Source of the DNA: an uncultured Dysgonomonas sp.
GTDB lineage: Bacteria; Bacteroidota; Bacteroidia; Bacteroidales; Dysgonomonadaceae
Assembly: GCF_934668725.1 (NCBI RefSeq)
Contig: NZ_CAKUOF010000016.1
Location: 9,966-73,965, forward strand
DNA length: 64,000 nt
Direction: 5' to 3'
Shown in pieces: positions 43,918 through 52,850 of this stretch (position 1 is the first letter of the stretch; every line of letters begins with the position of its first letter). A program made the position numbers and the translations under genes. The notes beneath the pieces were generated by a model. That model saw only the letters and a program-made list of their open reading frames with translations, made no database searches and was not told the DNA's origin.

Positions 43918-45036
43918 ATGAGTATTAAAATATATCCTAAATTGGTTCTTGATGCACTCCGCAATGTGCGTTACCCCGGAACAGGAAAGGATGTCGTAGA
44001 AATGGGCTTTGTATCAGATGATATTCATATAGATGGTAATAAAGTCAGTTTCTCTATGTCTTTCGAAAAGCCTAATGACCCTTTCATTAAATCGGTAGTA
44101 AAGGCGTGTGAAACAGCTATATTGACATATGTCAGCCCTGATGTTGACATAAAAGGAAATATTGAGGTTAAAAAAATAGAAACACAAGCTCCCGCTGCAC
44201 CCGTAAAACTATTACCTGAGGTCAAAAATATTATAGCTATATCATCAGGTAAAGGAGGAGTCGGTAAAAGTACCGTTACAGCTAATTTAGCGGTGGCTTT
44301 GGCTAAGCAAGGGTATAAAGTCGGTGTGCTTGATGCTGATATATTTGGTCCATCCATGCCGAAAATGTTTGATGTCGAAGATGCTCAACCCATGCTTGAA
44401 CTCGTAGGAAATAAAGAAATGATAATTCCTATTGATAAATATGGAGTTAAAATGTTATCAATTGGTTTTTTTGTAAAAAAAGAAAGCGCAATTGTTTGGC
44501 GTGGGGCTATGGCAGGTAATGCCTTGAAGCAACTTATTACTGATGGAAATTGGGGCGAACTGGACTATTTTTTGATCGATTTTCCTCCAGGAACAAGTGA
44601 TATACATTTGACTTTAGTTCAAACTCTAGCTATTACCGGAGCTGTGGTTGTGAGTACTCCTCAGGAAGTAGCTTTAGCTGATGCCCGCAAAGGTATTGAT
44701 ATGTTTACTAACGAAAAGGTAAATGTGCCTATATTGGGTCTAGTAGAGAATATGGCATGGTTTACACCTGCTGAACTACCTGATAATAAGTATTATATTT
44801 TTGGGAAAGATGGGGCTAAAGATCTTGCAGGAGAAATGAATGTGCCTTTACTTGGGCAGATACCTATTGTGCAAAGTATTTGTGAAGGTGGTGATACCGG
44901 TAGTCCTGTGGCTTTGAATGAAAACTCTGTGACTGGTGCAGCTTTTGCTCATCTGGCAGAGAACTTTGTGGCATCTGTAGATCGGAGAAATGATGAGGCA
45001 GATCCAACTAAAAAGGTTGAGGTACATCTTAAATGA
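43918..45036 (+). CDS. Mrp/NBP35-family ATP-binding protein (Fe-S carrier type)
   Basis: A 372-residue protein: MIP18/DUF59 domain at about 1-90, then the ParA-like ATPase with the deviant Walker A SSGKGGVGKSTVTANLAVAL, DADIFGPSMP and DFPPGTSDIHLTL. These proteins carry Fe-S clusters to target enzymes. The CxxC usually found after ENM is missing: the segment reads ENMAWFTPAELPDNKYYIFG. A TTG three bases upstream is in frame but the ATG is preferred. Confidence 0.92.
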   Translation: MSIKIYPKLVLDALRNVRYPGTGKDVVEMGFVSDDIHIDGNKVSFSMSFEKPNDPFIKSVVKACETAILTYVSPDVDIKGNIEVKKIETQAPAAPVKLLPEVKNIIAISSGKGGVGKSTVTANLAVALAKQGYKVGVLDADIFGPSMPKMFDVEDAQPMLELVGNKEMIIPIDKYGVKMLSIGFFVKKESAIVWRGAMAGNALKQLITDGNWGELDYFLIDFPPGTSDIHLTLVQTLAITGAVVVSTPQEVALADARKGIDMFTNEKVNVPILGLVENMAWFTPAELPDNKYYIFGKDGAKDLAGEMNVPLLGQIPIVQSICEGGDTGSPVALNENSVTGAAFAHLAENFVASVDRRNDEADPTKKVEVHLK

Positions 45037-45054
45037 CTAGAGGTGATTTAAATA

Positions 45055-45086
45055 AGAAAAGCTAGTCTCAATGACTAGCTTCTTTT
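45055..45086. terminator. bidirectional terminator between mrp and the GG-leader peptide gene
   Basis: AAGCTAGTC (45059-45067) and GACTAGCTT (45073-45081) with a five-base loop, flanked by AAGAA and CTTTT. It serves mrp on + and the small peptide gene on -, whose stop codon is nine bases to the right. Confidence 0.85.
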
Positions 45087-45094
45087 ATCGATTA

Positions 45095-45214
45095 TTAATA
45101 CTCAAGGTAGTACCATTCGCCATTAATGTACTGCCATCCTTGTGCTCCACCTTTTATCTTTTTTAAATCTTTATTTTCTAATTTTTTTAGATTTTTGATT
45201 GATTTCTTTTTCAT
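45095..45214 (-). CDS. double-glycine leader peptide (candidate secreted peptide/pheromone precursor)
   Basis: A 39-residue gene translated by hand. Residues 1-23 fit the double-glycine leader pattern: Leu12 (-12), Asp16 (-8), Leu17 (-7), Ile20 (-4), Gly22-Gly23 (-2, -1), preceded by a run of lysines (LKKLENKDLKKIKGG at the end). Cutting after GG would release a 16-residue peptide AQGWQYINGEWYYLEY, very aromatic and without cysteine. A TATATTTG box lies 42 bases before the start and a terminator follows the stop, so it looks like a complete transcription unit. C39 peptidase exporters process such leaders, and one is encoded at 59481. Confidence 0.8.
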   Translation of the reverse strand: MKKKSIKNLKKLENKDLKKIKGGAQGWQYINGEWYYLEY

Positions 45215-45255
45215 AATTGATTTTTTTTTGATGTTTTATTGTGTTTCTTATATTG

Positions 45256-45263
45256 CAAATATA
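45256..45263 (-). promoter_or_regulatory. -7 promoter box of the GG-leader peptide gene
   Basis: On the - strand this reads TATATTTG, a full match to the TAnnTTTG consensus. The start codon of the peptide gene is about 42 bases away, implying a leader of about 35 bases. No TTG at the proper -33 distance was found, so an activator could be needed. Confidence 0.5.
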
Positions 45264-45464
45264 TATCTGATATGTAGATAATTATATAATAAAATAATCA
45301 TATTTTTATCGAATAATGTGCTTTTTGAGTTAAATTTTTTTCTAATATATCTGTGTCTGTTTTGTTATTATATAATTGTAGGATGAGTGGTGTTGTTTGT
45401 TTTTGTTTTATATTTGAATTTCTAGATATTGTTGCCGAATAAAATGATTTAATTTTACGACTTT

Positions 45465-46832
45465 ATGAAATATACTTATATGACGCGTTTATCTATTTTG
45501 GCTGTTGGATTAATATTTCTATTGCAAGCTCTGCTGGTGTATCGTTTATACCAAACTAATGTTGACTTGCTTCAGCGAGAGTTGAATCTAATAGTAGAAT
45601 CTGTTCATAGTGTAGAACTGAATATTCGTGTGGGATATAAAAAGGAGTCTGAGACTCCAGATGTACAATATCGTGATACTCCCCCTCCCGGAATTGACAC
45701 AACAAAAGTAAAACGTCTTGATGTGCGAGATAGAGATAAAAGTAAGGATAGAGGTGTTGTGTCTGTGATGGCTTTGGCTATGAATGAATTTGTTAGTTTA
45801 AAGCATCCGATGAGCTTGCAGCGAATAGATAGTTTGGTGCAGGTTGCTTTTGATGAAAAAAATATAAAGTTGAAATTTTATTCAGAGGTTATCGACTTGG
45901 AAAACAATCAAGTATTGGAGACGACCTGGAAAGGTTCGTCTATGCCCTCAGATATTTTATATTCGAAGCAAATTCCGTTGAATATAAAGCAAACTAAAGC
46001 TCTTCGGTTGGCTCTTATTGATCCAATGTGGAAAATATACCCTCAAATGGTTTGGATGCTTGTTCTTTCTTTATTGCTTTCTATCTTCTGTATATATAGT
46101 TTGTATGTTCAAATGAAAACTTTAGCGAAACAAAGACAACTGTCTAAACTGAAAAATGATTTCTTTTCGGAAGTATCTCATGAATTTAAAAGACCTTTGG
46201 CTGTCTTGCTGCAATCGATTAACTCGTTGAGTAACGAAAAAATTATAGCTAACGAAGAAAAAAGAATGCGAATGCTGAATATTGCGGAGCAGGAAATTCT
46301 TAAGATGACTAATAAAACGGAGATGCTGTTGAGTTTGGCTCAGGAAGAAGAAGGGCTCTTTGAGTTGAACCGTACTGAATTTGATTTTGCAAAAGTTGTT
46401 TTTGATCTTGTCGATAATGCTATTGATACAACACCCGGATCTCCCGAAATTGATATTACTAATGAATTGAAGAACCCTATGATTTTTGCAGATAAAGATC
46501 ATATCGAACAAGTGGTTTCGAATTTAATCAGTAATGCAATAAAATATTCTAAGGAGTCTATTGATATTCGTATTAGATTGTATCAGGAAAATAATAATAT
46601 ATGTATATCAGTTAAAGATTCTGGTTTAGGAATTTCACCTGAGAACTTGGATGTTATTTTTGAAAAATACTCACGTGTAGGTAAGACGACTCATGCTAAA
46701 GGACATGGTATCGGTCTGAATTATGTAAAACGTATTGTTGAAAAGCATGGTGGTAGTATTTCTGTTGATAGCCAATTGAATATAGGAAGCCAGTTTATTA
46801 TAAAATTACCTTTAGTAAAGAATATAAATTGA
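45465..46832 (+). CDS. sensor histidine kinase
   Basis: A 455-residue membrane kinase: TM1 at about 7-27, a periplasmic domain of about 165 residues, TM2 at about 195-217 (MVWMLVLSLLLSIFCIYSLY). The H box is SEVSHEFKRPLAVL with His239; N box DHIEQVVSNLISNAIKYS; G1 DSGLGIS; G2 GHGIGLNYVKRIVEKHGG. The response regulator follows after 76 bases. It resembles RprX of Bacteroides in layout, but the name is not certain. A TATATTTG box lies at 45409-45416. Confidence 0.94.
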   Translation: MKYTYMTRLSILAVGLIFLLQALLVYRLYQTNVDLLQRELNLIVESVHSVELNIRVGYKKESETPDVQYRDTPPPGIDTTKVKRLDVRDRDKSKDRGVVSVMALAMNEFVSLKHPMSLQRIDSLVQVAFDEKNIKLKFYSEVIDLENNQVLETTWKGSSMPSDILYSKQIPLNIKQTKALRLALIDPMWKIYPQMVWMLVLSLLLSIFCIYSLYVQMKTLAKQRQLSKLKNDFFSEVSHEFKRPLAVLLQSINSLSNEKIIANEEKRMRMLNIAEQEILKMTNKTEMLLSLAQEEEGLFELNRTEFDFAKVVFDLVDNAIDTTPGSPEIDITNELKNPMIFADKDHIEQVVSNLISNAIKYSKESIDIRIRLYQENNNICISVKDSGLGISPENLDVIFEKYSRVGKTTHAKGHGIGLNYVKRIVEKHGGSISVDSQLNIGSQFIIKLPLVKNIN

Positions 46833-46908
46833 TAATTAATTTATTAGAGTCAGTTAAACTTTATTATCTTTGCAAAACATATTAATTTTAAGCACATTTT
46901 ACAAACTT

Positions 46909-47592
46909 ATGTCTATGGCAAATATACTATTAGTAGAGGATGATGATAACCTAGCTTTTATGTTGTCGGAAAATCTAGAAGTTGAAGGATTTGGAGTACA
47001 ACATGTAAAAAGAGGTGAATATGTAATGGAGGCAATTGACGAAAATCCGATTGATCTTATATTAATGGATGTCGATTTGGCTGGAGATATGAACGGATTT
47101 GAAGTTGCAGAAAAAGTACGGCTATCTAATACTTCTTTGCCTATAATATTTACCACAGGAAAAACTCATTTCAAAGATGTTGAACGAGGGCTCAAGTTAA
47201 GGCATGTAGATTACCAAAAGAAACCTTATGGAACAAAGGAACTATTGGCTCGGATCAATAACCTTCTCAATAGAGTGACAGAATCGGGTTCTAAGAAATT
47301 TGTTTTCTCCGGCTTTTCGTTTAGTCCGATTGATCAGGTAATAGAATATGATGGACAGGAGCTTAGAGTTGCAAAAACGGAAGCTGCTTTTTTACGCTTG
47401 CTTTGTGAAAATGTAAATGGAGTTGTAACCAAAGAAAGTATTGTTTGGCTTTTATGGGGTGAAGAAGATGTATATCAGAAAGAACACTCGTTAAATAATC
47501 TGACGCATAAAATAAGAAAATATTTGGAAGGAAATCCTTATGTTGAATTAGTTACAATTTCTAAAGTCGGTTATAAACTTATGGAAAGATAA
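46909..47592 (+). CDS. OmpR-family response regulator
   Basis: A 227-residue protein: receiver domain at about 1-120 (ILLVEDDDNLAFML, phosphorylation site Asp54 in LILMDVD, Lys in YQKKPYG) and a C-terminal winged helix (LRVAKTEAAFLRLLCENVNG, LTHKIRKYLEGNPYVELVTI). The ATG at 46909 is chosen because the receiver fold begins there; 46870 would add 13 residues before it. It is the partner of the upstream kinase. TTATCTTTGC just upstream contains a TATCTTTG box, so it may also have its own promoter. Confidence 0.94.
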   Translation: MSMANILLVEDDDNLAFMLSENLEVEGFGVQHVKRGEYVMEAIDENPIDLILMDVDLAGDMNGFEVAEKVRLSNTSLPIIFTTGKTHFKDVERGLKLRHVDYQKKPYGTKELLARINNLLNRVTESGSKKFVFSGFSFSPIDQVIEYDGQELRVAKTEAAFLRLLCENVNGVVTKESIVWLLWGEEDVYQKEHSLNNLTHKIRKYLEGNPYVELVTISKVGYKLMER

Positions 47593-47639
47593 GTATTGTT
47601 TATATGCCAACCTATTTTGGATGGGGTATTTTATATAGA

Positions 47640-47673
47640 TAAAGGGGAACATAATTTATTATGCTCCCCTTTA
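47640..47673. terminator. terminator between response regulator and ppc
   Basis: Sixteen-base arms (47640-47655 and 47658-47673) pair with one mismatch that is a G-U pair on the - strand RNA. The core is AAAGGGGA with A/T-rich flanks. It separates the two convergent genes. Confidence 0.85.
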
Positions 47674-47702
47674 TTATTTATTTGATTAAATAATGAATAC
47701 CA

Positions 47703-50339
47703 TCATCCTGTATTTCTCATTCCGGCAGCGATTCCCGAAATAGTAACCATCAACGCCTGTTCTAATTCCTGAGGATGTACTTCATTACTCCTTACCCGCT
47801 GAAGTAATTCAACTTGAAGAAGGTTCAACGGAACAGTATAAATGTTTCTCATCGCAATATTGCTGGCGATAAGAGGAAGATTTTCCATCAATGAATTATC
47901 ATGAGCGATATTTAATATTGTAGCAGTATCCTTTGCTAATTGATTGCGTAATTCTACTCCTAAATATTGAATGTTTTTATCAACTAATCGTTGGTCATAA
48001 TAAGCAGCAATACGGCTGTCTGCTTTAGCATATACCATCTCAAGCATGCTTATGCGGGTATTAAAGAATGGCCAGTCTTGATACATGGTCTCTAATACAT
48101 TCATTTTTCCATTATCAATAACCTGTTGTAGAGCCTGGCCTGCTCCCAACCATGCCGGAAGCATAAGTCTATTTTGTGACCAGCCGAAAATCCAAGGAAT
48201 AGCACGCAGACTTTCGACTCCTCCTGTTGATTTTCGTTTCGCAGGACGTGATCCTAGAGGCAATTTTGCCAATTCGGCTTCAGGTGTTGCCTGATAGAAA
48301 TAAGGGATGAAATCATCATTATTTCTAACAAGGTCTTGGTATATCTTACATGAAATGTTCGATAGCTCATCCATTGTCTCTCTCCATTCTTGTTGAGGTG
48401 CGGGAGGAGGTAATAGGTTTGCTTCCAGAATAGCATCTATATAAAGAGATAATGTTGAAATCGCCAGATCGGGTAGTCCCAATTTGAAACGGATCATTTC
48501 ACCTTGTTCTGTAACTCGAAGTCCTCCTTTTAAAGAGCCCGGAGGTTGAGAAAATAGTGCTATTTTAGCCGGTCCTCCCCCTCTACCGATTGTTCCTCCT
48601 CTACCGTGAAACAGGGTGAGTAAAACTCCGGCATCATTACATGTTTTAAGTAATGCTTCTTGTGCACTGTATTGTGCCCACCCTGCTGCAAGTGCTCCTG
48701 CATCTTTGGCTGAATCGGAATAACCGATCATAACCATTTGTTTATTGCCGATGATACCTCTGTACCAGCCTATATTGAGCAATTGCTGCATAACATCAGA
48801 GGCATTGTTGAGGTCGTTCAGCGTTTCAAATAAAGGTGCTACTGGAAGCATGTAAGGGCATCCTGTGTCTTTTAACAATAAGTGAACAGCAAGAACATCG
48901 GAAGGGGTGCGAGCCATTGAGATAACATATACAGGAATTACTCCTTGTGGAGTTTCTGCAATAACTTTACAGGTATCCAATACTTCTTTAGTCTCAGGGC
49001 TAGGGTTCCATTGTTGAGGTATCAGCGGTCTTTTCGAAGACAGTTCTTTTATAAGGAATGCTTGTTTCTCAGTCTCAGACCATGCAGCATAGTCGCCTAA
49101 TCCCAAGTAGAGAGTCAGTTCCGATAATGCTTCGGTGTGCCTGGTACTTTCCTGGCGTATATCGATATTAACCAATGTAACTCCAAAACATTTCACACGA
49201 CGTAGGGTATCCAATAATTTATCTTTTGCTATACTTTCCATACCGCATGCGATAAGTGATTCGTAGCATTTAATAAGAGGTTCCCATAATTGATCGTTAT
49301 GAAAAATAATATCATCATTTATTGTTACGTGCTTTCCTTCGATTCTCTCGTCCAGATATATAATAGTCTTTTTAAGTTTCGAACGAAGTTTTTTCATTAA
49401 AGCTCTATACGGTTCTTGCACTTCTGAATCGCCCAGATAAGTTCTAAACTCAGGAGTACAATTAAACATCGACAATTCCTTAACCAATACTTCTATGTCT
49501 TTTAAGAAAAGGGTCGCTGCACGTTTGCGACTTTGGAGCAGAACGTCTTTGGTAACTACGGCTGTAACATTCGGGTTACCATCACGGTCTCCCCCCATCC
49601 ATGAGGTAAAGTGTATTGGGCGTGCTTCTACAGGAATAGTATACCCTATAGAGGCTTTTAGTTGCTTGTTAAATTCTTTCAGAAAAAACGGTACAGCTTC
49701 CCATAAACTACTTTCTATTACATCATAGCCCCATTTGGCCTCTTCGTTAGGGGTTGGTCTATCTTTTCTTATTTCCGCCGTAAACCAATACTGGATAATA
49801 AGCTGTTTTAATCGGCTCATTATATGTTCTCGTTTATAGCTTACAATATCATCGTGATCCAATTGCTGAAGACACTCACTTACTTCATTAAGGTTGTTAA
49901 TTAAAGAACGTCGGTTTATCTCTGTAGGATGAGCAGTCAAGACTAAGTCAATAGATATTTCATCAATGGCCTTCTTTATATCTTCATCTTTTACGCCTTT
50001 ACTTTGCAATAACTCATATATATGCGGGAAATTTACTGGGTTATCTTTTCCCATTGCATGTTGAGATATAGTGTCATACTGCTCGGCTGTATTAGTCAGG
50101 TTGAGAAACTGGTTGAATGCTTGTGCAACCGGTAGAAAATCTTTGTCGGGCAGATTCTGAAGAGTTTCCACCAACTTATCATGTGCCTTTGTATCTCCGT
50201 TATGAGACGCTTTTGATAATTGGCGAATTGTTTCGACGCGTTCAAAGGTGCCTTCACCCAATGCCCCCTTGATGGTTTCACCAAGTAGTTTTCCGAGCAT
50301 TGCTATGTTGTCGTTCATCAAAGAATTTGATTGACTCAT
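47703..50339 (-). CDS. ppc: phosphoenolpyruvate carboxylase
   Basis: An 878-residue enzyme fixing bicarbonate onto PEP to give oxaloacetate. The catalytic His is in LVLTAHPTEINRRSL, the phosphate-binding loop in FHGRGGTIGRGGGP, and GYSDSAKDAGALAAGWAQY and the C-terminal SGIAAGMRNTG are standard. The length is that of the bacterial enzyme. It replenishes C4 acids, here probably on the branch to succinate. It lies downstream of the PEPCK/HprK-like gene on the same strand. Confidence 0.97.
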   Translation of the reverse strand: MSQSNSLMNDNIAMLGKLLGETIKGALGEGTFERVETIRQLSKASHNGDTKAHDKLVETLQNLPDKDFLPVAQAFNQFLNLTNTAEQYDTISQHAMGKDNPVNFPHIYELLQSKGVKDEDIKKAIDEISIDLVLTAHPTEINRRSLINNLNEVSECLQQLDHDDIVSYKREHIMSRLKQLIIQYWFTAEIRKDRPTPNEEAKWGYDVIESSLWEAVPFFLKEFNKQLKASIGYTIPVEARPIHFTSWMGGDRDGNPNVTAVVTKDVLLQSRKRAATLFLKDIEVLVKELSMFNCTPEFRTYLGDSEVQEPYRALMKKLRSKLKKTIIYLDERIEGKHVTINDDIIFHNDQLWEPLIKCYESLIACGMESIAKDKLLDTLRRVKCFGVTLVNIDIRQESTRHTEALSELTLYLGLGDYAAWSETEKQAFLIKELSSKRPLIPQQWNPSPETKEVLDTCKVIAETPQGVIPVYVISMARTPSDVLAVHLLLKDTGCPYMLPVAPLFETLNDLNNASDVMQQLLNIGWYRGIIGNKQMVMIGYSDSAKDAGALAAGWAQYSAQEALLKTCNDAGVLLTLFHGRGGTIGRGGGPAKIALFSQPPGSLKGGLRVTEQGEMIRFKLGLPDLAISTLSLYIDAILEANLLPPPAPQQEWRETMDELSNISCKIYQDLVRNNDDFIPYFYQATPEAELAKLPLGSRPAKRKSTGGVESLRAIPWIFGWSQNRLMLPAWLGAGQALQQVIDNGKMNVLETMYQDWPFFNTRISMLEMVYAKADSRIAAYYDQRLVDKNIQYLGVELRNQLAKDTATILNIAHDNSLMENLPLIASNIAMRNIYTVPLNLLQVELLQRVRSNEVHPQELEQALMVTISGIAAGMRNTG

Positions 50340-50443
50340 AGTTTCTTTTTTTATTAGTTTATATTCAATATATCCCCTTTATAAAAGGTATTAAATCAGT
50401 TATAAAGGAGATATTGTTTTTATTCTGGCAGAAATAAAAATAT

Positions 50444-52180
50444 TTACTCATTTATTAGGCTGAATAATTCCTCTGCTGCTAAACGTGGACCTTCTTTAGT
50501 TTGACCGTCAATGGCAAGAGATGTATGTATCTCACCGATCTTAACCTTGTTCTCATTCATCTTAGTGAAATATTGGCGAACCAATTTCTCTGCAACTTCT
50601 CTTTCCTGAACAGGTCCGAACGGATTCGCAAAATACGATTTTACTAAACCAACCTCAGTTGTAGTTCCTTTTGCTTTTCTAGCTCCGTCTTCAAAAACTT
50701 CGATGGCTTTATCCAGATTATCAAAGAATTTGATTTTCTGATCGGTTTCAGTATAATTATTGGCATATAGCATATAATCTACTTTGTACCCTTTAGAAAT
50801 AACTTCGTAAGTCGAAACCGGAATGGTTACACGGGCATTTACTTTATCAGGATTAGTATATATCCCACGGTCTAATTGTTGATAAGCGTATGAGGGATCA
50901 AGGTCATCCACACGGACAAATGCTCCGATCTCTGTACCGTATCCTTTTACCGAACCATCGGCTTCTATATTCAAATAACCCATGTCGTCAAAAATGATAC
51001 GCATGTGTCTGATATATTTTTCATTCAAGTTACGGAATGCCTCTAAGCTTTCGGATTTCCCCGCACCACTATCACCCATGATGATAATATTTGCTTCTTT
51101 TCCATTTTTTAATGCAATGTTTACCATAGCACCATGTATTGGCAAACGACCATTCTCCATTTGTTTCACGTTGTGAAGTGTCAGGAGCATTTTTTTCATA
51201 TAACCGAAATAGTCGATATCATCACAATAGTTTGCATATCCGATAAGAATGTCGTTTTGCTTGTCCTTATAATAGAACGTGCGTTTTTCTTCATACCCAT
51301 CAGCATACCCGAATACATATATCATATCAGGTTTCTTGCCTATATAGCTGCTTGGTGTTGCTAATTCGAATAGATTAGACAAGCCTAAGCCGTGATCGAT
51401 AAAATCTTTATGGAAATAAACAAATGTAAGCATATTTCCAACCCAAGCAGGAAATACAAACCATTCGTCATCATTCAGAGATATATTTGCAATAGGATTC
51501 GAAGAGTGCTCCTGGAAAATTCCGTCACGTGTATTTCTCTTAGTATAAGTTATTAATGGAGGTTGAAATATCACGGTGCTAATAAATGGTACGGCAGATA
51601 ATCCTTTATATTCAATAGGGCAATTCCATGAAACTTCATCATTGAGAATAAGACCTGCATTGGCACCGGCTATGAGCTGGCGGTATACTCTGTGCTGAAA
51701 ACCCATAACAGTTTCTTCAATACGACGATAAGTCGCAAGAATAAGGTCGTTGAATTGTGAGTTTGCCTGAGTAAATCTAACATCTTGTAGGCCTTCTCCG
51801 AGGCTTGAATTGCGTACAACAGAGATTCGGTCTAAGCGTCTCCAATATGAATATAATAGTTCGATAAGCTCTATGAATAGATCTTTATCAGCAAAGCAAA
51901 CCGAATACCTGTTGTCTACCTTTACTATTTCGTTCTCGTCACAAACGGTTAGGAATTTAAACACCTGAACGAGTGATTGCGCAAATTCGTCATCTTTGTT
52001 ATTGAAGAATTTAATATAATAGTCATATATGATGACATTATCCTTCTTCAATACTTGAATAAATGAGTCGATTACTTTTTTAAAACCATAACTATTCAAA
52101 AGTTTCTGACGGTTGTCACAATATTTCAGAGAGAAATTGATCATCGCTTTTCCTCGACTGATTGTAAATTCGTTTAGCAT
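50444..52180 (-). CDS. HprK/PEPCK-superfamily P-loop protein, function unknown
   Basis: A 578-residue protein. The first ~340 residues have no motif I recognise. From about 345 a kinase-like core appears: LPIHGAMVNIAL, then the P-loop GDSGAGKSES (369-378), and FDDMG about 25 residues later. This loop is nearly that of HPr kinase (GDSGxGKSE) and is related to PEP carboxykinase. No HPr-binding signature was seen and it is much larger than HprK. The gap to ppc is 104 bases with no terminator, so both may be co-transcribed. A second ATG 12 codons in is possible. Confidence 0.7.
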   Translation of the reverse strand: MLNEFTISRGKAMINFSLKYCDNRQKLLNSYGFKKVIDSFIQVLKKDNVIIYDYYIKFFNNKDDEFAQSLVQVFKFLTVCDENEIVKVDNRYSVCFADKDLFIELIELLYSYWRRLDRISVVRNSSLGEGLQDVRFTQANSQFNDLILATYRRIEETVMGFQHRVYRQLIAGANAGLILNDEVSWNCPIEYKGLSAVPFISTVIFQPPLITYTKRNTRDGIFQEHSSNPIANISLNDDEWFVFPAWVGNMLTFVYFHKDFIDHGLGLSNLFELATPSSYIGKKPDMIYVFGYADGYEEKRTFYYKDKQNDILIGYANYCDDIDYFGYMKKMLLTLHNVKQMENGRLPIHGAMVNIALKNGKEANIIIMGDSGAGKSESLEAFRNLNEKYIRHMRIIFDDMGYLNIEADGSVKGYGTEIGAFVRVDDLDPSYAYQQLDRGIYTNPDKVNARVTIPVSTYEVISKGYKVDYMLYANNYTETDQKIKFFDNLDKAIEVFEDGARKAKGTTTEVGLVKSYFANPFGPVQEREVAEKLVRQYFTKMNENKVKIGEIHTSLAIDGQTKEGPRLAAEELFSLINE

Positions 52181-52339
52181 TGTTTATTCGGTTTTGTTTA
52201 TAATATTAGTTATTAGAATTCTTTTTGATAATCCAGAGAGTATATTTGTTAGATACAAAATCTATTTTCAAATTTAATCATTTTAGTTGTATTATAAGAA
52301 TTGATAAATGACTAATTTTTGTTTTCAGGCTTAGCTTTC

Positions 52340-52543
52340 CTATTTACTTGTTTCGTTAGATGGTATAAGCGATAATTCGCCATTTATTTTTTTCAAACAA
52401 TCAAAGCAGAGGCAACTTCCATATGTATCCCTTATATATTCTCGTGTACCTTTTGTCAGGTTTAATTTTGCGCAATTACATAGTTCTATCTGATCTACTC
52501 GACATTCGAATATCGAAAAGCAACCAGGACATTTTTTATCCAT
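52340..52543 (-). CDS. small cysteine-rich CWC-type protein
   Basis: A 67-residue protein with eight cysteines at 5, 8, 14, 22, 24, 44, 46 and 49 (KCPGCFSIFEC, LCNCAKL, SCLCFDCL). The spacing fits the cysteine-rich CWC family, thought to bind metal, whose function is unknown. It lies directly downstream of a cobalamin riboswitch and is the only gene that the riboswitch can control before the next gene 160 bases further on. Confidence 0.82.
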   Translation of the reverse strand: MDKKCPGCFSIFECRVDQIELCNCAKLNLTKGTREYIRDTYGSCLCFDCLKKINGELSLIPSNETSK

Positions 52544-52630
52544 TCTTTTTATGTTTAAATACCAAATAGTTTATTTGGATAATGTGTTGCAATAACTTTA
52601 TTTCCCGAAAGTATTTGCTTGTATTATTTT

Positions 52631-52800
52631 GGCAGGTCTTCTGACTTACTTCCTTTCCAAACTTCCTTCCCGTTTTTATAAAACAGTGGTTTGAGTATTG
52701 TTTAGAAACTTTCAATGAAGCTTACAGCAGCGGGTCTGTTCCGGATTTTCACCTGATTCCCTTTTCATTATTCCATCAAGCATTGTGATAGAATAACACC
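52631..52800 (-). ncRNA. cobalamin (adenosylcobalamin) riboswitch
   Basis: On the - strand the conserved blocks occur in order: GGGAATCAGGTGAAAATCC (around 52761-52743), the GACCCGCTGCTGTAAG block, CCACTG, CGGGAAGGAAG, and GTCAGAAGACCTGCC at the 3' end (52631). This is the cobalamin riboswitch core. Exact 5' limits are approximate. Such elements usually shut off cobalamin transport or synthesis genes when the vitamin is bound; here the gene behind is a CWC protein. Confidence 0.93.
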
Positions 52801-52850
52801 AAAAACAGATGTAAAGATAGTAAAATGTATGATTAATGGTGGTTGAAGAA

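Noticed and set aside
45465..47592. Naming the two-component system RprX/RprY
   Set aside because: The layout is similar, but the kinase sensor domain and regulator could not be matched with enough certainty to assign the symbol.
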